Assembly (NCBI GenBank): GCA_963781495.1
Contig: CAWAFX010000002.1
Coordinates: forward strand, 1,302,001 to 1,366,000
Direction: 5' to 3'
DNA: 64,000 nt
Source: Mayfieldus sp963781495
Lineage (GTDB): Bacteria > Actinomycetota > Thermoleophilia > Solirubrobacterales > 70-9
Both the position numbers and the translations under genes were made by a program. The notes under the pieces were generated by a model. That model made no database searches, was not told the DNA's origin, and saw nothing but the letters and a program-made list of their open reading frames with translations. Below, piece by piece: positions 61,743 through 64,000 of the stretch; the first letter of the stretch is position 1, and every line of letters begins with the position of its first letter.

Positions 61743-63142
61743 CGACGACCCTGGTCAGAGAGCGGGCGCCGACGGCGACCCCGCTGCAGCGCCTGGAGCT
61801 GCTCTGCGACGCCGGCTCGCTGGAGCCCCTGCGCACCGGGGTCGTCTCGACCCGCCTCGGCGACCGCGCCCGCCCCGACGATGGGGTGCTCGCCGCCGCC
61901 GGCCGGGTCGAGGGCCGCCCGGTCTTCTGCTACTCGCAGGACCCGTCCTATCTCGGCGGCTCGCTGGGCGAGGCCCATGCCGGCTCGATCGTCCGCGTGA
62001 TGGAGCTGGCCGCCCGCGGCGGCGCCCCGGTCGTCGGCTTCGTCGAGTCCGGCGGGGCGCGCCTGCAGGAGGGGCATGCGGCGCTCGCGGGTTACGGGCG
62101 CATCTTCCGCCGCAGCGTCGAGCTCTCGGCCTCGGTGCCGCAGGTCTCGATCGTCTGCGGCGTCTCGGCCGGCGGCGGCGCCTATTCGCCGGCGCTGACC
62201 GACTTCGTCGTCATGACCGAGCGCGGGCGGATGTTCCTGACCGGCCCGCGGGTCGTTCGGGCGGCGCTCGGCGAGGAGGTGACGATGGAGGAGCTCGGCG
62301 GGGCCCAGGTCCAGGGCCGCAACGGCGTCGCCCAGTTCACGGTCGGCGACGAGGCCGAGGCCGCCGAGCTGGCACGGCAGCTGCTCGGGCTGCTCCCAGG
62401 CCGGCTGGGTGAGCTTCCGCCGCGCTGGATCCCGGAGCCGCCGAGCGCCGATCCGGCGCGAACGGTGCCGGCCGAGGCGCGCAAGGTCTACGACGTTCGC
62501 GACGTGATCGCCGCCTGCGTCGACTCGGGACAGCTGCTCGAGGTCTCGCCCCGCTGGGCGTCGAACATGGTCACCGCGATCTGCCGCATCGACGGTCGGC
62601 CGGTCGGGGTGATCGCCAACCAGCCGCGGCGCCTGGCGGGCGTGATCGACGCCCCCGCGGCCGAGAAGGCGAGCGACTTCATCTGGCGCTGCGAGCGCTT
62701 CCGCCTGCCGCTGGTCGTCTTCGTCGACACGCCCGGTTTCATGCCCGGCCTGCGGCAGGAGACCAACGCGGTGATTCGTCACGGAGCCAACCTGCTGCGT
62801 TCCTTCGCCGGCGCCTCGGTGCCGAAGCTGACCGTGGTCCTGCGCAAGGCCTATGGCGGCGCCGTGATCACGATGAACTCGCTCCAGCTCGGGGCCGACG
62901 TCGCCTTTGCCTGGCCGGGGGCCGAGATCGGGATCATGGCCGCCCGCCAGGCAGTCGAGATCGTCAACCGCCGCGAGCTGGAGGCGGACGGCGACATCGG
63001 GGCTGCGCTCGAGCAGGCCTATCGCGAGCAGCACCTCAGCGCCGCGACCGCCGCCGCGAGCGGCTTCGTCGACGAGGTGATCGAGCCGTCGCAGACCTAT
63101 ACCCGCCTGGCGAGGGCACTGGAATGGCTGCAGCCCGGATAG
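61739..63142 (+). CDS. Acyl-CoA carboxylase carboxyltransferase (fused beta/alpha halves)
   Basis: 467 residues with both carboxyltransferase halves in one chain: FVESGGARLQEG and SAGGGAYSPALTDFVVM in the N-half, FVDTPGFMPGLRQE and VVLRKAYGGAVITMNS in the C-half. This is the AccD/PccB arrangement of actinobacteria. There is no N-terminal Cys4 zinc ribbon of E. coli AccD. Placement in the fab operon suggests it makes malonyl-CoA for this pathway. The biotin carboxylase/carrier subunit is not in the window. Overlaps fabF by 4 nt. Confidence 0.92.
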   Translation: MTTTLVRERAPTATPLQRLELLCDAGSLEPLRTGVVSTRLGDRARPDDGVLAAAGRVEGRPVFCYSQDPSYLGGSLGEAHAGSIVRVMELAARGGAPVVGFVESGGARLQEGHAALAGYGRIFRRSVELSASVPQVSIVCGVSAGGGAYSPALTDFVVMTERGRMFLTGPRVVRAALGEEVTMEELGGAQVQGRNGVAQFTVGDEAEAAELARQLLGLLPGRLGELPPRWIPEPPSADPARTVPAEARKVYDVRDVIAACVDSGQLLEVSPRWASNMVTAICRIDGRPVGVIANQPRRLAGVIDAPAAEKASDFIWRCERFRLPLVVFVDTPGFMPGLRQETNAVIRHGANLLRSFAGASVPKLTVVLRKAYGGAVITMNSLQLGADVAFAWPGAEIGIMAARQAVEIVNRRELEADGDIGAALEQAYREQHLSAATAAASGFVDEVIEPSQTYTRLARALEWLQPG

Positions 63143-63735
63143 CCAGCTACGTCGCGATGGGCGACAGCTTCACGGCCGGCGCCGGCTGCCCCCAGGGCAG
63201 CCGCTGGACCGACCGCCTGGCGCGGGCCCTGAACGGTGACGGCGAGCTTGCGTACCGCAACCTGGCCCAGGACGGGGCGACCAGCGCCGAGGTGTTGCGA
63301 CAGCTGGGGCCGGCGCTGGAGGCAGAGCCCGACCTGGTGACGCTGATCTGCGGCGTCAACGACGTCCTCTTCTCGACCCGTCCCGACATCGACCGCTACA
63401 CCGAGCGCCTCGGGGAGATGTTCGAGCGCCTGAGCTCGCCGCGGACGCTGATCGTCACCGCGACCGCCCCCGAAAGCCTTCACTTTCTCGATCTGGGCCC
63501 GCGCTCGGAGCGCCGCGTCCGCTCCGGCCTGCGGTCGATGAACGAGCAGACCCGGCGCCTGGCGGCCGAGCATGGCGTCAGCTGCCTCGAGGTCAGCGGC
63601 CATCCGGGCCTCGACGAACCCCGCAACTTCCAGGCCGACGGTCTGCACCCGTCGGTGCTGGGGCACGCCCGGGCGGCGGCGTCGTTCGCGTCGCTGATCG
63701 AGAAGGCAAGCCTGACCACCGCCAAGGAGGCATGA
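63124..63735 (+). CDS. SGNH/GDSL-family esterase
   Basis: 203 residues. Block I GDSFTAG with Ser15, block III GVND, and the Asp-x2-His of block V in DGLHPSVLGH. No signal peptide, so it would act in the cytoplasm. It overlaps the carboxyltransferase by 19 nt and so belongs to the operon; a thioesterase or lipase role in the pathway is possible. Confidence 0.9.
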   Translation: MAAARIASYVAMGDSFTAGAGCPQGSRWTDRLARALNGDGELAYRNLAQDGATSAEVLRQLGPALEAEPDLVTLICGVNDVLFSTRPDIDRYTERLGEMFERLSSPRTLIVTATAPESLHFLDLGPRSERRVRSGLRSMNEQTRRLAAEHGVSCLEVSGHPGLDEPRNFQADGLHPSVLGHARAAASFASLIEKASLTTAKEA

Positions 63736-63736
63736 G

Positions 63737-64000
63737 ATGAGCCAGGAGTTCGCGCCGCGGCGCGATTTCGACCAGCTGCAGCGGGGCGAGGCATTCTCGA
63801 CCGCGGGCCGCACGATCACCGAGGCCGACCTGGTCTCGTTCTCGGCCCTGACCGGAGACCGCCATCCGCTGCACGCCGACGCGACCTGGGCCGACCGCAG
63901 CCGCTTCGGGGGCCGGGTCGCGCACGGGATGATGCTGCTGTCCTACGCGGTCGGCCTGGCGCCGTTCGACCCCTCCCGGGTCGTGGCCCTGCGGGGGATC
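63737..64000 (+). CDS. MaoC-like (R)-hydratase/dehydratase, partial
   Basis: 88 residues before the window edge. A hot-dog domain with TGDRHPLHADATWA (catalytic Asp and His) and RVAHGMMLLSY, the MaoC signature. AAGGAGG is 6 nt before the ATG. In this operon it may dehydrate (R)-3-hydroxyacyl-ACP or -CoA, in place of FabZ, which is not seen here. C-terminus missing. Confidence 0.87.
   Translation, partial: MSQEFAPRRDFDQLQRGEAFSTAGRTITEADLVSFSALTGDRHPLHADATWADRSRFGGRVAHGMMLLSYAVGLAPFDPSRVVALRGI

Overview
This window is about 64 kb of very GC-rich DNA that reads as bacterial chromosome from a high-GC Gram-positive (Actinomycetota). The order of the translation genes, the frequent GTG/TTG starts, a PBP4-type carboxypeptidase, a single-polypeptide acyl-CoA carboxyltransferase and the unusual tails on ribosomal proteins would fit a deep-branching class such as Thermoleophilia (Solirubrobacterales). 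That placement is inference and was not tested against any database. No insertion sequence, prophage, integrase, CRISPR array or replication origin was seen.

Layout. 1-3.3 kb holds the end of an MFS exporter with an overlapping MerR regulator, an acyl-CoA dehydrogenase, and a secreted protein with RTX-type calcium-binding repeats behind a good promoter and operator-like inverted repeat. 3.4-15.2 kb is the rpmG-secE-nusG-rplKA, rplJL and rpoBC block, with a structured leader RNA and terminator before rpmG and a classic L10 leader before rplJ. 15.3-18.3 kb carries a flavin monooxygenase, an alpha/beta hydrolase and two minus-strand genes. 18.4-24.7 kb is the str region (rpsL-rpsG, then fusA-tuf), split by two related membrane proteins on the minus strand. 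24.8-37.6 kb is the joined S10 and spc operons, ending secY-adk-map. A 2.8-kb secreted penicillin-acylase-family gene follows map, where infA is usually found. 40.6-43.5 kb is the alpha operon (rpmJ-rpsM-rpsK-rpsD-rpoA-rplQ).

43.6-57.5 kb is a mixed housekeeping region: truA (with an apparent frame disruption near its end), surE, ligA, a CDP-alcohol phosphatidyltransferase, a D-Ala-D-Ala carboxypeptidase, a patatin-like lipase, a long-chain acyl-CoA synthetase, a small HTH/IF2_N-like protein, a Nif3-like protein, a membrane-anchored thioredoxin-fold protein, tRNA-Pro(CGG), and a GAF histidine kinase with a LuxR-type response regulator. 57.6-64 kb is a tightly overlapped type II fatty-acid synthesis operon (fabD-fabH-fabG-acpP-fabF-carboxyltransferase), then an SGNH hydrolase and a MaoC-like hydratase cut by the window edge.

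Together the window holds most of the transcription and translation core plus lipid precursor synthesis. Two themes stand out. Several translation transcription units are preceded by Rho-independent terminators inside their leaders, suggesting widespread attenuation. Several ribosomal proteins and SecE (L10, L22, S17, L5, S5, SecE) carry long charged, low-complexity extensions. No clearly new multi-gene system was found; the best novel candidates are the rpmG leader RNA and these extensions.
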